Source: Thermoanaerobaculia bacterium
GTDB taxonomy: Bacteria > Acidobacteriota > Thermoanaerobaculia > UBA5066
NCBI GenBank assembly: GCA_022071945.1
Contig: JAJVIN010000025.1
Coordinates: 23,961-87,960 of the forward strand
Direction of reading: 5' to 3'
Length of the DNA stretch: 64,000 bases
Part shown: one piece after another, positions 26,201 to 34,810 of the stretch
Layout: the number at the start of each line of letters is the position of its first letter
Position numbering within the stretch: the stretch's first letter is position 1
Notes under the pieces: generated by a model
Database searches by the model: none
Told to the model about the DNA's origin: nothing
Seen by the model: only the letters and a program-made list of their open reading frames with translations
Translations under genes and position numbers: made by a program

Positions 26201-27898
26201 TCACAAGACCCGGGCGGTCAGGACGGTCTGATCGTCGTACTGGGGAACTCCGCGGGTGAAGTCCGAAACGGCGTCGAAGATCTTCTGGGTGATCTCGACC
26301 GGCGGAGCCGCTCCGGCTTCGCGGACGCAAGCGATCAGGCGCTCCATCCCGAACTCCTCGTCGGTCGCGGTGTGCGCCTCGGTGATGCCGTCGGAGTAGA
26401 AAACGACGAGGTCGCCGCGCAAGAGCCGGACGCTCTCCTCGCGGTGCGTGACCTTCGGGAGCATCCCGATCGGCACGCCCGAGCTCGGCAGGAGCTCGAA
26501 GCCGTCGTCTCTCCAGAGAATTCCGGGGTTGTGCCCCGCGTTGACATACCGGAGGGTCCGGCTTTCGGGATCGAACATGCCGATCACGACCGTCACGAAC
26601 TTCCGGGTGGAGCTGAACTGGATCAGGTGCTGGTTGATTCGCGAAACGAGCGCGGTCAAGGAGATTTCCGGGGTGTCGAGGAGCAGGTGGAGACAGGCGT
26701 GGAGCGTCGACACGAGAAGGGCGGCCGGCACCCCTTTTCCCGCCACGTCGGCCACGCAGAAGGCCGACTGCCCGTTGGGCAGGAAAAAGACGTCGTAGTA
26801 GTCGCCGCCGACCTGCCGCGTCGGCCGGTTGCCCCCGGAAAGCTCCAGACCCGAGAGGGGAGGCAGGTACTCGGGCAGAATCGCCCTCTGGATGGAGGCC
26901 GCGAGCTCGATCTCGCGCTCCATCCGCTCCTTCTCGACCGCCTGCCGGTGCAGGCGGGCGTTCTCCAGGGCGATCGCCGCCTGGTTCCCGAAGAGGGAGA
27001 GCGTGCGCGAGTCGGTCTCGCCGAAATCGTCCACGCCTCCCTGCCGGTTCTCCTTGTCGGCCACGACGAGAACCCCGATCAACTGGTTGTCGGACTCGAT
27101 CGGAACCGAGAGGAGCTTCTCCGCCGGTGCCGAGGCGAAGGGCTCCGGACGTTCCTCGGGCTGGTTCGCCACGACGATCTCGCCGGGCAGAAGAAAGGCC
27201 TTTTCGGGAGTGATGAGAGGGCTGCCGAAGTGCTTCTGCAGGACGTGCTCCTCGAGCCGCCCTGGTTCCCAGACGATGAGCGTCCCGCTGCGAGCGTTCA
27301 GGAGCGAGATCGACTTGAGCAAGATGTCATCCGCGAGGGACTCGAGGTCGAGCGTGCCGGCGATGGAGAGGCCGACGTCGTAGAGGCTCTCGAGCTCCCA
27401 GACGCGGTACTTCAGCTCGAAATCGGTCTGTCTCACCCTCTCCGCGCTTCTCACCCAGGCGAGGATCGAGGCGGCGTGGGCGACGACGGAGGCAAAGCCG
27501 GCGGGGTCCTCGGGTTCCGACTCCATGATCGAAAGCGCCAGGGTCTCGTCCCCCGCGATGAGGGGCACGACGCAGGCGTTTTCGCGGGCGCGGTCGGAAC
27601 CGAAGAGCTGGGCTCCGACGTCGAGCGGCAAGACGTCCGCGTCGAGCTTTCCATCCGACAGAGGACGCGTGAGCGCGCGGAGAACCTCCGGCCGCGGGGC
27701 AAAACCCGCGGCCAGGGCCCGGGGAGACCGGCCCGACCCCAGGATGACACCCCGGGCCGCTCCCGCTCCCTCCAGCAGGGCCTTGAGAACCTCTCGAAGA
27801 AGAGAGTCGCCGCTCCCCTGCGGATCGATCGAGGCGAGGTGTCCGTGGGCCCCGATGATGTCCGCTCTCATGGCGGGGACTTCATTCCGCTTCGCCAC
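26201..27898 (-). CDS. GAF-SpoIIE PP2C-type phosphatase (RsbU-like)
   Basis: A 565-residue cytoplasmic protein. A weak N-terminal GAF-like part (about 25-150) precedes a clearer GAF domain (about 170-320), a coiled linker (EKERMEREIELAASIQRAIL) and a SpoIIE/PP2C domain (about 350-563). The phosphatase motifs are VGGDYYDVF, VADVAGKGVPAALL, VNAGHNPGILW, VFYSDGITEA and QYDDQTVL, with the metal-binding Asp residues kept. Such enzymes dephosphorylate STAS-type anti-anti-sigma factors. It overlaps the upstream STAS gene by 17 bases (GTG start; a later ATG at 27871 is possible), so the likely substrate is that neighbour. Confidence 0.92.
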   Translation of the reverse strand: MAKRNEVPAMRADIIGAHGHLASIDPQGSGDSLLREVLKALLEGAGAARGVILGSGRSPRALAAGFAPRPEVLRALTRPLSDGKLDADVLPLDVGAQLFGSDRARENACVVPLIAGDETLALSIMESEPEDPAGFASVVAHAASILAWVRSAERVRQTDFELKYRVWELESLYDVGLSIAGTLDLESLADDILLKSISLLNARSGTLIVWEPGRLEEHVLQKHFGSPLITPEKAFLLPGEIVVANQPEERPEPFASAPAEKLLSVPIESDNQLIGVLVVADKENRQGGVDDFGETDSRTLSLFGNQAAIALENARLHRQAVEKERMEREIELAASIQRAILPEYLPPLSGLELSGGNRPTRQVGGDYYDVFFLPNGQSAFCVADVAGKGVPAALLVSTLHACLHLLLDTPEISLTALVSRINQHLIQFSSTRKFVTVVIGMFDPESRTLRYVNAGHNPGILWRDDGFELLPSSGVPIGMLPKVTHREESVRLLRGDLVVFYSDGITEAHTATDEEFGMERLIACVREAGAAPPVEITQKIFDAVSDFTRGVPQYDDQTVLTARVL

Positions 27899-28244
27899 GC
27901 AACCAGATCAGCGCCGGCTCGGAGGACGGGAACAACCTCGCGTACTGGGCCAGGCCCATGATGTGGAAGGTCTTCTCGATCGTCGGCGTCAGGTGGCAGA
28001 AGGCGAGCCGCCCCTCCTTCTCGAGGACCTTCTCGAGGATGTCGAGGAGGATGGAGATCCCGATGGAATTGACGATCTTGGTCTTCTCGAGATCGAGCAG
28101 CAGCCGGGTGACCCCCTCGTCCATGAGCGTGTAGGCGCGGCGGGCAATCTCCTCGCCACCCGTGTTGTTGATGTAGCCGTCGGTCTTGAGCACCGCGATC
28201 GATGGACCTGGCCTCTCGACAGAGACCTTGAGCGTCTCACTCAT
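27882..28244 (-). CDS. STAS-domain anti-sigma factor antagonist
   Basis: A 120-residue single-domain STAS protein (SpoIIAA/RsbV family). The core DLEKTKIVNSIGISILLDIL carries the Ser at the position normally phosphorylated by RsbW-type kinases, within a NSIGIS motif. It lies between an RsbW-like kinase gene (four-base gap) and the GAF-SpoIIE phosphatase gene (17-base overlap), the classic partner-switching arrangement. No sigma-factor gene is adjacent, so the final target may not be a sigma factor. Confidence 0.93.
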   Translation of the reverse strand: MSETLKVSVERPGPSIAVLKTDGYINNTGGEEIARRAYTLMDEGVTRLLLDLEKTKIVNSIGISILLDILEKVLEKEGRLAFCHLTPTIEKTFHIMGLAQYARLFPSSEPALIWLRGEAE

Positions 28245-28248
28245 TGCG

Positions 28249-28680
28249 TCACCGGTACTTCCTCATGAGGATCCTGGTTCCACGGTCGTTGCTTTCAATC
28301 TTCACGTCGTCCATCAGGCTCTCGATGATCTTCAGGCCCCAGCCCCGCTTGCGGTCGGATTTCAGCTTGGCCGCCAGATCCGGCAGCGGGATCTTCGCCG
28401 GATCGAATCCTCGACCTCCGTCGAGGACCGCGATCTGCAGGAAAAGGCGCCCGTCGTCCTCGTCGGCGACGAAATCCAATTCCACCCGCCGGTCCGGGGT
28501 GTGACTGTGCTCGAAAGCATTGATGCAGGCCTCGACAACGGCCATCTTCATCTCGTCGATCTTGTCGCGTCCCATGTCGAGCCACTCGCCCAGGGCTGTC
28601 ACCTGGGCGGTCGCCGCGATCTCCATGTCTGGAGCGACTGGAATCGAGAGATGCAGTTCTCTCCGCTCGAACCCTTCCAT
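28249..28680 (-). CDS. RsbW-like ATP-binding anti-sigma/serine kinase
   Basis: A 143-residue GHKL-fold protein. The N box VVEACINAFEHSH, the G1 box LDGGRGFD, and KRGWGLKIIESLMDDVKI (G2) are present, so ATP binding is expected. Family members phosphorylate a partner STAS protein and sequester a sigma factor or another target. ATG at 28680; a TTG one codon earlier is also open. First gene of the three-gene partner-switching unit, after a long 460-base leader region. Confidence 0.92.
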   Translation of the reverse strand: MEGFERRELHLSIPVAPDMEIAATAQVTALGEWLDMGRDKIDEMKMAVVEACINAFEHSHTPDRRVELDFVADEDDGRLFLQIAVLDGGRGFDPAKIPLPDLAAKLKSDRKRGWGLKIIESLMDDVKIESNDRGTRILMRKYR

Positions 28681-29141
28681 CAAAAGACGGACCCCGCTCA
28701 GAAAGTCAGTAAAGCCCGGAATACCCTGAAGACAACCGGGGGGATCTTACCTGACGCGGAGAGCGCGCCCAAAAAGAGCGCCTGAGAGGAAACCACGGCG
28801 AGGAGACCCCACGGGGCAGCCTCGAGGACAGCGGAGTCCCGCCAGGACCTCACGCTCCCTTCAGCAATGTCGGTTCCGTGTGCCACGCTCGCGGACGCTC
28901 TCATCTCGTTCCTCCCACGCCTGTGTCCGCAAGTCTCAGGCCAACGGGGGAATCCCCCACAAAATTGATCACAAACACTTGATATGGAATAGCTTAGTGT
29001 GATGAGGACCCGGAAGGACACGGAAGCCACGCAGTGTGACAATTCGCCACATTTCCCGGCGAGCCGAGAAAGGAGGCCGGATGAAGCCCTCTCCCCATGC
29101 GTTCCCCGGGCACAAGCGCGGCAGAATGCCACACTGTGTCT
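28681..29141. other. Leader/promoter region of the partner-switching unit
   Basis: No normal gene in 461 bases. An AT-rich island around 28957-29000 stands out in this GC-rich DNA and is the likely promoter zone of the minus-strand rsbW-like operon, which would give a leader of about 280 bases. Motifs containing GTGTGG or its complement CCACAC occur near 29030-29050 and 29130 (a palindromic ACACTGTGT at the latter). A 32-codon plus-strand frame starts at ATG 29081 behind AAAGGAGG and ends at 29179; it may be a tiny gene or chance. Confidence 0.4.
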
Positions 29142-30635
29142 CTATGTCACGTTCTTTCGGTAGAGGGTCCGGCGATTGATGCCCAGCATCCGGGCCGCGC
29201 GGCTCTTGTTCCCCCCGACCGAGACGAGCACCTGGCGGATGTGCTCCCTCTCGATCGAGGCCAGGTCGTGCGCGGCCAGCCCCGCCGCCGCCACGGGCGC
29301 CAGACTGAACTGCAGGTCCCCGGCATCGATCAGGTCCCCCGCAACGAGTGCCGCCGATCCCTCCAGGAGGTTCTCGAGCTCCCGGACGTTGCCCGGAAAG
29401 GAGTAGCGCAGAAGCTCGGCGACGGCCGAACGGGTCAACGAGAGGTGCCGCCCTTCCCTTTCCGCGATGCGGGCCAAGAAGTGAGCGGCCAGCCTCGGAA
29501 TGTCTTCCTTGCGCTCCCGCAGGGGAGGCAGCTGGATCTCGACGACTCGAAGGCGGAAGAAGAGGTCCTCTCGAAAGCGCCTCCTGCGGATCTCCTCCAT
29601 CAGGTCGGCGTGCGTGGCCGCCACGACCCGGACGTCGACAGGAACTGGCTGCCTGCCTCCCAGCCGCTCCACGACCCTTTCTTGCAGGACCCGCAGGAGC
29701 TTGGCCTGTATGGGAAGCGGCGTGTCGCCGATCTCGTCGAGGAAGATCGTCCCCCCCGAGGCGAGCTCGAACTTTCCGAGCCGCTGCTCCACTCCCGTGG
29801 CGACCCCCCGTTCAATGCCGAACAGCTCGCTCTCGAGGAGGCTTTCCGGGACGGCGGCGCAGTTGATGGCGATGAAGGGTCCCTCGCGGCGCGGGGATCC
29901 CGCGTGGAGGAGCTTGGCGGCGAGCTCCTTGCCCGTGCCGCTCTCGCCCCGTATCAGGACGCTGGCTCGCGAGGCCGCCGCCCGTCCGATCAGCTCCTTG
30001 GCCCGGCGCATCGGGGCCGAGTCGCCGACGAGCAGGTCTCCGGCCCGAAGCGACCCCTTGAGGGCGCGGTTCTCTTCCCTGAGCCGATCCACGTCCTCGG
30101 CGAGGGCCCGAATCTGCCTGAGCGCGCCCAGTGCCGGGGAAACGAGGGCCGCGACAGAGGCCAGAAACCTCAGGTCCTCGACCTCGAAGGAGGCGGACCC
30201 ACCCCCTCGCGACTCCTTGTCGAAGACCGATAGGACGCCCAGGACTTCACCCGAAGGGGCCCGGAGCGGGATCCCCGCTGCACTCCTGACCTCGACGTTG
30301 AGGAGCCGGGTTTCCCCTCGCCGGACCGGGTCGTTCGTCCGGCAGACATCCAGGACAAACGGGTCGGACAGGACGGAGACGATCGCGGGAGGCGGGTGGA
30401 GGCCGACGGCGGAAACGGACCCGGACTGCCCCCGGTCCTCGAAGACCGCGCAGAACCCGCCGCCGGCGTCGAGGACCGGTACGGTCCTCGAGAGAGCTTC
30501 TTCTGCCAGGACGGTCTCGTCGCGGGCGTTGGCCACCGACCTGCTGATGTCGTACAGGGCCTCGAGCCTGAGGACTTTCTTCTTGAGGTCGAACGCCGAG
30601 ACCGACGCGTTGGAGACGGTCCGCGGATCGCTCAT
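29142..30635 (-). CDS. GAF-AAA+-Fis regulator of sigma-54 activator family lacking GAFTGA
   Basis: A 497-residue regulator: GAF domain (about 20-170), AAA+ domain (about 200-430) with Walker A GESGTGKE (230-237) and Walker B GGTIFLDEIGD (Asp300, Glu301), and a Fis-type helix-turn-helix at the end (GGNKSRAARMLGINRRTLYRK). The loop that contacts sigma-54, normally GAFTGA after ELFGHEKG, reads GVATGV at residues 277-282, losing the key Phe. It may therefore not activate sigma-54 in the usual way. ATG at 30635 overlaps the stop of the upstream TPR gene (ATGA), so the two are coupled. Confidence 0.92.
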   Translation of the reverse strand: MSDPRTVSNASVSAFDLKKKVLRLEALYDISRSVANARDETVLAEEALSRTVPVLDAGGGFCAVFEDRGQSGSVSAVGLHPPPAIVSVLSDPFVLDVCRTNDPVRRGETRLLNVEVRSAAGIPLRAPSGEVLGVLSVFDKESRGGGSASFEVEDLRFLASVAALVSPALGALRQIRALAEDVDRLREENRALKGSLRAGDLLVGDSAPMRRAKELIGRAAASRASVLIRGESGTGKELAAKLLHAGSPRREGPFIAINCAAVPESLLESELFGIERGVATGVEQRLGKFELASGGTIFLDEIGDTPLPIQAKLLRVLQERVVERLGGRQPVPVDVRVVAATHADLMEEIRRRRFREDLFFRLRVVEIQLPPLRERKEDIPRLAAHFLARIAEREGRHLSLTRSAVAELLRYSFPGNVRELENLLEGSAALVAGDLIDAGDLQFSLAPVAAAGLAAHDLASIEREHIRQVLVSVGGNKSRAARMLGINRRTLYRKNVT

Positions 30636-32053
30636 CCGTTCCTGGGTCTGGAGGGGGCGCGCGCCGTTTGTGCCTCGGCCTGGAGCTTCTTCTCGAGATC
30701 GACGGCCGCCTTGAAATTCGGGTCGATCGCCGTCACGGTCGCGAGAAGCGCCTGGGCATCGTCGGGGTAGCCGGCGTCCAGGAACTGGGAGGCGAGGTCG
30801 ACCCTGAGAACCTTGTGGGAGGGGAAGTAACCCGAGGCGTTAAGGCTGAGGGGAGCACCCGGCTCACCCAGCTTCTTGACCAGGGCGCGCGCGGGCTCGG
30901 GCTCGTGCCGCTGCAGGGCCTGCCGGGCCTCGATGAACTGCCGGATGAGGGCGAGAGCCTCCTGGTCGTGCTTGGGCAAGTCCCGCCAGCGGCCGAGCTC
31001 GGCCAGGATCTCCAGGCCCGCCGGGTACTGACCCTGCCGGGCCAGTATCGAGGCCCTCATCGTCTTCATTCCGAAGTCGATGCGCGGGCGGTACTTCTCT
31101 CCAACTTCCGGCAGCCGCGTGGACAGGGTATCGAGCCGCTGCATGGCGGCGGTGAGATCCCCCCCGGCGATCCGGGCGCCGATGGCGGCGAAGGTGAGCT
31201 CGAACTGGGCGAGCGGCGTATCCATGACCTCGGCCGCCCTCTCGTAGTGGGCCACGGCCGCGGCATAGTCACCCCGTCCCATGGCGACGACACCCAGGTG
31301 TCCGACAAGGGGAGGGAAGTCTCCCTTGATCGCGAGGGCCTTCTTCAGGTTCTCCTCCGCCTCGTCGTACCGGCCGACCTGGCAGAGAAGCTCCGCTAAG
31401 GAGTCATACGGATTCGCCTGTTCGGGGGCGAGGAACCGGTAGCGGGTGAAGTAGTCCTCGGCCCGCGCGTAGTCGCCCTGCTCCATCGCGTAGTAGCCCA
31501 GGAAGTTGTAGGCCAGGGCGTTGTTCGGGTTGCGGGAGATCAGGATCTCGAAATCGGCCATCGCCTTGGCGATGTCGCCGGACTTCCGCAGGAGGAGGGC
31601 TCGCTCCCGGTAGCCATCCGGGTCGTTCGGGAACTCCTCGATGTAGCGATCCACGGCCTTGCGGACGAGGTCGCGATCCTTCTTGATGAAACGGGCCTCG
31701 AAGATCTCGAGGGAGAGCTTCTCTCTCTTGGTCAGGCCTTCCCGGCACTGCGAGATCTTCCGGACGAGGGACTCGGCCCGGGCCGGTTCGCGTTCCCACA
31801 TCAGGTTGGCGAGCCGCACCGTCGCCATGACGAAGTAGGGATCGCGGGAGAGGGCTTCCGCGTAGGCCGTCATCGCCTCGCGGTGGTAGAGCTTTTCCTC
31901 GTTTTCGAGCCCGAGCCGGTAGGAACGCAAGGCGTCGCGCGAGGTCGTGGTCACCTCGCGTTGGGAGCTGACGAGGAAAGCGGCCGCGGAGCCCGCCACG
32001 AGCACGATGGCCACTCCCGCGAGCCAGGTCTTCCAGTTTCCGGGGAACTTCAT
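30632..32053 (-). CDS. Membrane-anchored TPR protein
   Basis: A 473-residue protein with an N-terminal anchor or signal (residues 9-29) and then about eight tetratricopeptide-like repeats, for example ALAYNFLGYYAMEQGDYARA and PYDSLAELLCQVGRYDEA. It is predicted to be outside the cytoplasm and to bind other proteins. It is coupled to the AAA+ regulator by a four-base overlap and lies downstream of the PDZ/SpoIIE gene (99-base gap), suggesting it works in the same signalling unit. The partner is unknown. Confidence 0.88.
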   Translation of the reverse strand: MKFPGNWKTWLAGVAIVLVAGSAAAFLVSSQREVTTTSRDALRSYRLGLENEEKLYHREAMTAYAEALSRDPYFVMATVRLANLMWEREPARAESLVRKISQCREGLTKREKLSLEIFEARFIKKDRDLVRKAVDRYIEEFPNDPDGYRERALLLRKSGDIAKAMADFEILISRNPNNALAYNFLGYYAMEQGDYARAEDYFTRYRFLAPEQANPYDSLAELLCQVGRYDEAEENLKKALAIKGDFPPLVGHLGVVAMGRGDYAAAVAHYERAAEVMDTPLAQFELTFAAIGARIAGGDLTAAMQRLDTLSTRLPEVGEKYRPRIDFGMKTMRASILARQGQYPAGLEILAELGRWRDLPKHDQEALALIRQFIEARQALQRHEPEPARALVKKLGEPGAPLSLNASGYFPSHKVLRVDLASQFLDAGYPDDAQALLATVTAIDPNFKAAVDLEKKLQAEAQTARAPSRPRNG

Positions 32054-32152
32054 GGCACATGCTCCCAGGGAACGGCCCGCGGAAGGCGGGCAGCCCCTCC
32101 TTTCATGTTACGTCCAGGTCTGGACTCGGGTTTCGGTCTCTTCATGGGCGTC

Positions 32153-34741
32153 TCAGGCGTTTCCGACCCGCATCAGGATGAAGGTCTGGTCGTCGTACTG
32201 GTCGGCGGCTCCCGTGAAGGCCCGGATCTCTTCCAGGAGAGCGTGCGAGAGGTCCGGCAGCGGCAGGCCGGCATGTCTCACGAGCGACTCCTTGAGCCTG
32301 TCATCCCCGTAGAAGTCGCCCCCGATGGACATCGCCTCGCTCAACCCGTCCGTGTAGAAGAGAAGGAGGTCGCCGCGCTTGAGGTAGATCACCCTCGAGT
32401 CGTAGTCGGTTTCGCGGAACGCGCCGAGAGGGAGCCGGACCTCGGGCACCGGAATCTCGACCGCCTCCCTCGCCCCCTTTCGCAGGAGCAAGGGAACCGG
32501 CTGACCGCCGATCGAGTACTGCATCGAGAGGCTCTCGGGGTCGATCAGGAAGTACCCCAGGGAGACGAACATCCGCCTCTTGATCTCGTAGATCCGGCGG
32601 TTCGCCTCGCGGAAGACGACGGCAGGATCCGGGTTGGCCGTCGCCTTGGCATAGACGATCTCCTTGGCGGCGACCATGAGGAAGGACGCCGGGATCGACT
32701 TTCCCGAGACATCGCCGAGAACCAGTCCCGAACGCGACGTCCCGTCGAGCTCGAGGAAGTCGAAGAAGTCGCCGCCCACGACCTTGGCGGGCCGGCTGAC
32801 GCCGAAAAACTCCATGCCCGGCAAACTCGGCATCTCCCTGGGGAAGAGGCTCGTCTGGATGTCCCGGGCAATCTCCAGATCACGCTGGACCTCGGCCTGT
32901 CTCGTCAGCTCGGCATGGAGGTTGGCCGCCTCGAGCCCGAGCGCCCCTTGATTGGCGATCATCGCCAGGTGGTCGAGATCTTCCCGCGTCCACTCCTCCT
33001 CGGACTTCTTCTCGCCGGCCGCCAAAAGGCCGAGGAGCCGCCCCCGCGTCGCCACGGGAACGAGCACCCGGATCCCGCGCTCCGAGATCTCGTCCAGAAA
33101 CCCCCTCGAGACGGCGTCCACGTTGAGACGTTCGACCTCGGCCACGCGCAGGGGCCCCGCCTTCTCGATGACGATGCGGGCCAGGGAGCTCCCCAGGGGC
33201 AGCACGCCGCTCGCATCGCTCTCGGGCTCGCTCAGGGCGAGGGATCCATCCTCGGGCCTCGGCGTGAAGAGCTCCAGGCGCTCGAGCTTGAGGAGTTCGG
33301 CCGTCTTCTTGGTCAGGAGCTCGTGGAGCTTCTCGCGCTCGAGCTGGGAAACGACCTCGCGGCTCACGTCGAGGATCGCCCTCTGGAAGTCGGTCCGGTC
33401 CCGGAAGAAAACGCGGTCCACGGCGCTCTGGAGACGGCGCCTCAGGGGGTCGATGATCACGACGATGAGGAGACCGAAAACGAACGCGAACAGCGGTGAG
33501 GAGAAGAACGGCGAGGAGGTCGCCAGGCGGCTCCCCGTCACGATGGCCAGCGCGTAGATCCCCGTCACAACCGCCGTGAGAAAGCCGTAGACGATCGACT
33601 TCCTCACGAGGAACTTCACGTCGAACAGACGGAAGCGGACGATCGCGTAGGCAAAGGTCACCGGGATCAGCGCCATCGGAACGACGCCCCACGCCAGGTA
33701 TCTCTCGTTCCGGAAAAACGACGGGAAGGAAACCGCGAAGACGACGAAGGGGATCGTGCCCGAGAGCGTCCCGATTAGGAGGAAGAGGGTCTGGCGCCTC
33801 GCCTTGCGGTCCTCCGCGGTCCACCAGCTGTGGAAGAGCGCCAGGATCCCGAGCACGAGATAGTCCGCGAGCAGGATCCAGTTCAGAACCGGCGCCCCGT
33901 AGATCAGCCGGACCCCCTTGCCGGACCGCATGGCGGGCATCTGGAGCATGTAGACGGCCGGCGGAAGCGTGTAGAGGACCGTCAGGAGCGCCGGAGAGGC
34001 ATTGAGGAAATTCTGGAGCTTCAGGAGAGCCTGCCCGGAACCCTCGGAGACCTTCTCGGGATCCAGGAGCCGGAAGACTTTCTTTTTCGGGAAGAGCAGG
34101 AAGAAGTGGAGAAAGACCGCCGGCAGCAGGAAGAGCGCGAGCGTCCCGGCGAGCTGGACGAAGTAGTCGATCCAGTAGTAGCTGAGAGGCCGGAGCCGGC
34201 AGACGAAAAAGAGCATGAAGAGGACGGAGAGGAGGTAGAAGACCGCGACCGCCGGGTCGTCCGGACCCTTCGAGAGGACGAAGCTCCCGAGGGCAAAGAA
34301 GGCGGCCCCGAGAAGGACGAAGGAGAAGTACGAAAGGGAGCCCGCCCGGTAGGGCGACATGCGCACCGAGGTCTCGAAGAGATGGTCTCCCCTCCGGACG
34401 AGGTACCTCACCTCCTGCCCCACCTCGTGGCGCAGGAGCTCGGGCGGAGCGTCGGCCGGCCCCCTCAACATCCGGTGCCCGATCCCGAGGATCACGTCGC
34501 CGGGCCGGATCCCGGCCGTGTCGGCGGCCCCGCCCGGAACGAGGTCCCGAACCGCGATTCCGCCCCGGGAGTAGGGGTCGGGAACGACGCCGTCATACGG
34601 CTTCGGCAAGAACATGTCCACGACGGACATGCCCGCGATCAGGCACCCCACGACCCCGATCACGAGGACGGCCCGCCTCTTGGCGGCCAACTGGGCACGC
34701 GTCAACCGGCCTTCTTCTAGGATCGCGGGCAGCTTCGGCAC
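32153..34741 (-). CDS. PDZ/multi-TM/GAF/SpoIIE membrane phosphatase
   Basis: An 862-residue sensor phosphatase. It has an N-terminal helix (about 22-42), a PDZ domain (about 50-122, LVPGGAADTAGIRPGDVI), some nine further membrane helices (about 125-430), a GAF domain (about 480-640), and a SpoIIE/PP2C domain (about 660-860). Phosphatase motifs are VGGDFFDFLELD, LGDVSGKSIPASFL, FYTDGLSEA and QYDDQTFI. The start is unsure: GTG at 34741 gives a sensible N-terminus, and GAGAGGA lies directly before it. It diverges from tmk. A periplasmic PDZ input for a cytoplasmic phosphatase is the inferred design. Confidence 0.88.
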   Translation of the reverse strand: MPKLPAILEEGRLTRAQLAAKRRAVLVIGVVGCLIAGMSVVDMFLPKPYDGVVPDPYSRGGIAVRDLVPGGAADTAGIRPGDVILGIGHRMLRGPADAPPELLRHEVGQEVRYLVRRGDHLFETSVRMSPYRAGSLSYFSFVLLGAAFFALGSFVLSKGPDDPAVAVFYLLSVLFMLFFVCRLRPLSYYWIDYFVQLAGTLALFLLPAVFLHFFLLFPKKKVFRLLDPEKVSEGSGQALLKLQNFLNASPALLTVLYTLPPAVYMLQMPAMRSGKGVRLIYGAPVLNWILLADYLVLGILALFHSWWTAEDRKARRQTLFLLIGTLSGTIPFVVFAVSFPSFFRNERYLAWGVVPMALIPVTFAYAIVRFRLFDVKFLVRKSIVYGFLTAVVTGIYALAIVTGSRLATSSPFFSSPLFAFVFGLLIVVIIDPLRRRLQSAVDRVFFRDRTDFQRAILDVSREVVSQLEREKLHELLTKKTAELLKLERLELFTPRPEDGSLALSEPESDASGVLPLGSSLARIVIEKAGPLRVAEVERLNVDAVSRGFLDEISERGIRVLVPVATRGRLLGLLAAGEKKSEEEWTREDLDHLAMIANQGALGLEAANLHAELTRQAEVQRDLEIARDIQTSLFPREMPSLPGMEFFGVSRPAKVVGGDFFDFLELDGTSRSGLVLGDVSGKSIPASFLMVAAKEIVYAKATANPDPAVVFREANRRIYEIKRRMFVSLGYFLIDPESLSMQYSIGGQPVPLLLRKGAREAVEIPVPEVRLPLGAFRETDYDSRVIYLKRGDLLLFYTDGLSEAMSIGGDFYGDDRLKESLVRHAGLPLPDLSHALLEEIRAFTGAADQYDDQTFILMRVGNA

Positions 34742-34810
34742 TCCTCTCGTTTCGACAGGTTCAGTATACGAACGCCATGCCGGAAGTTCCCTGTGCGAGA
34801 ATCCTTCGTC

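Noticed and set aside
28698..29132. 144-codon minus-strand frame in the leader before the rsbW-like gene
   Set aside because: No recognisable family, Cys/Arg/Ser-rich text, no ribosome site. It fits an open frame by chance in a non-coding leader.
28840..29135. Possible sigma-54 promoter (TGGCAC-like boxes near 28880, 29050 and 29130)
   Set aside because: None has the GC element at the fixed -12 spacing, so I cannot call a sigma-54 promoter.
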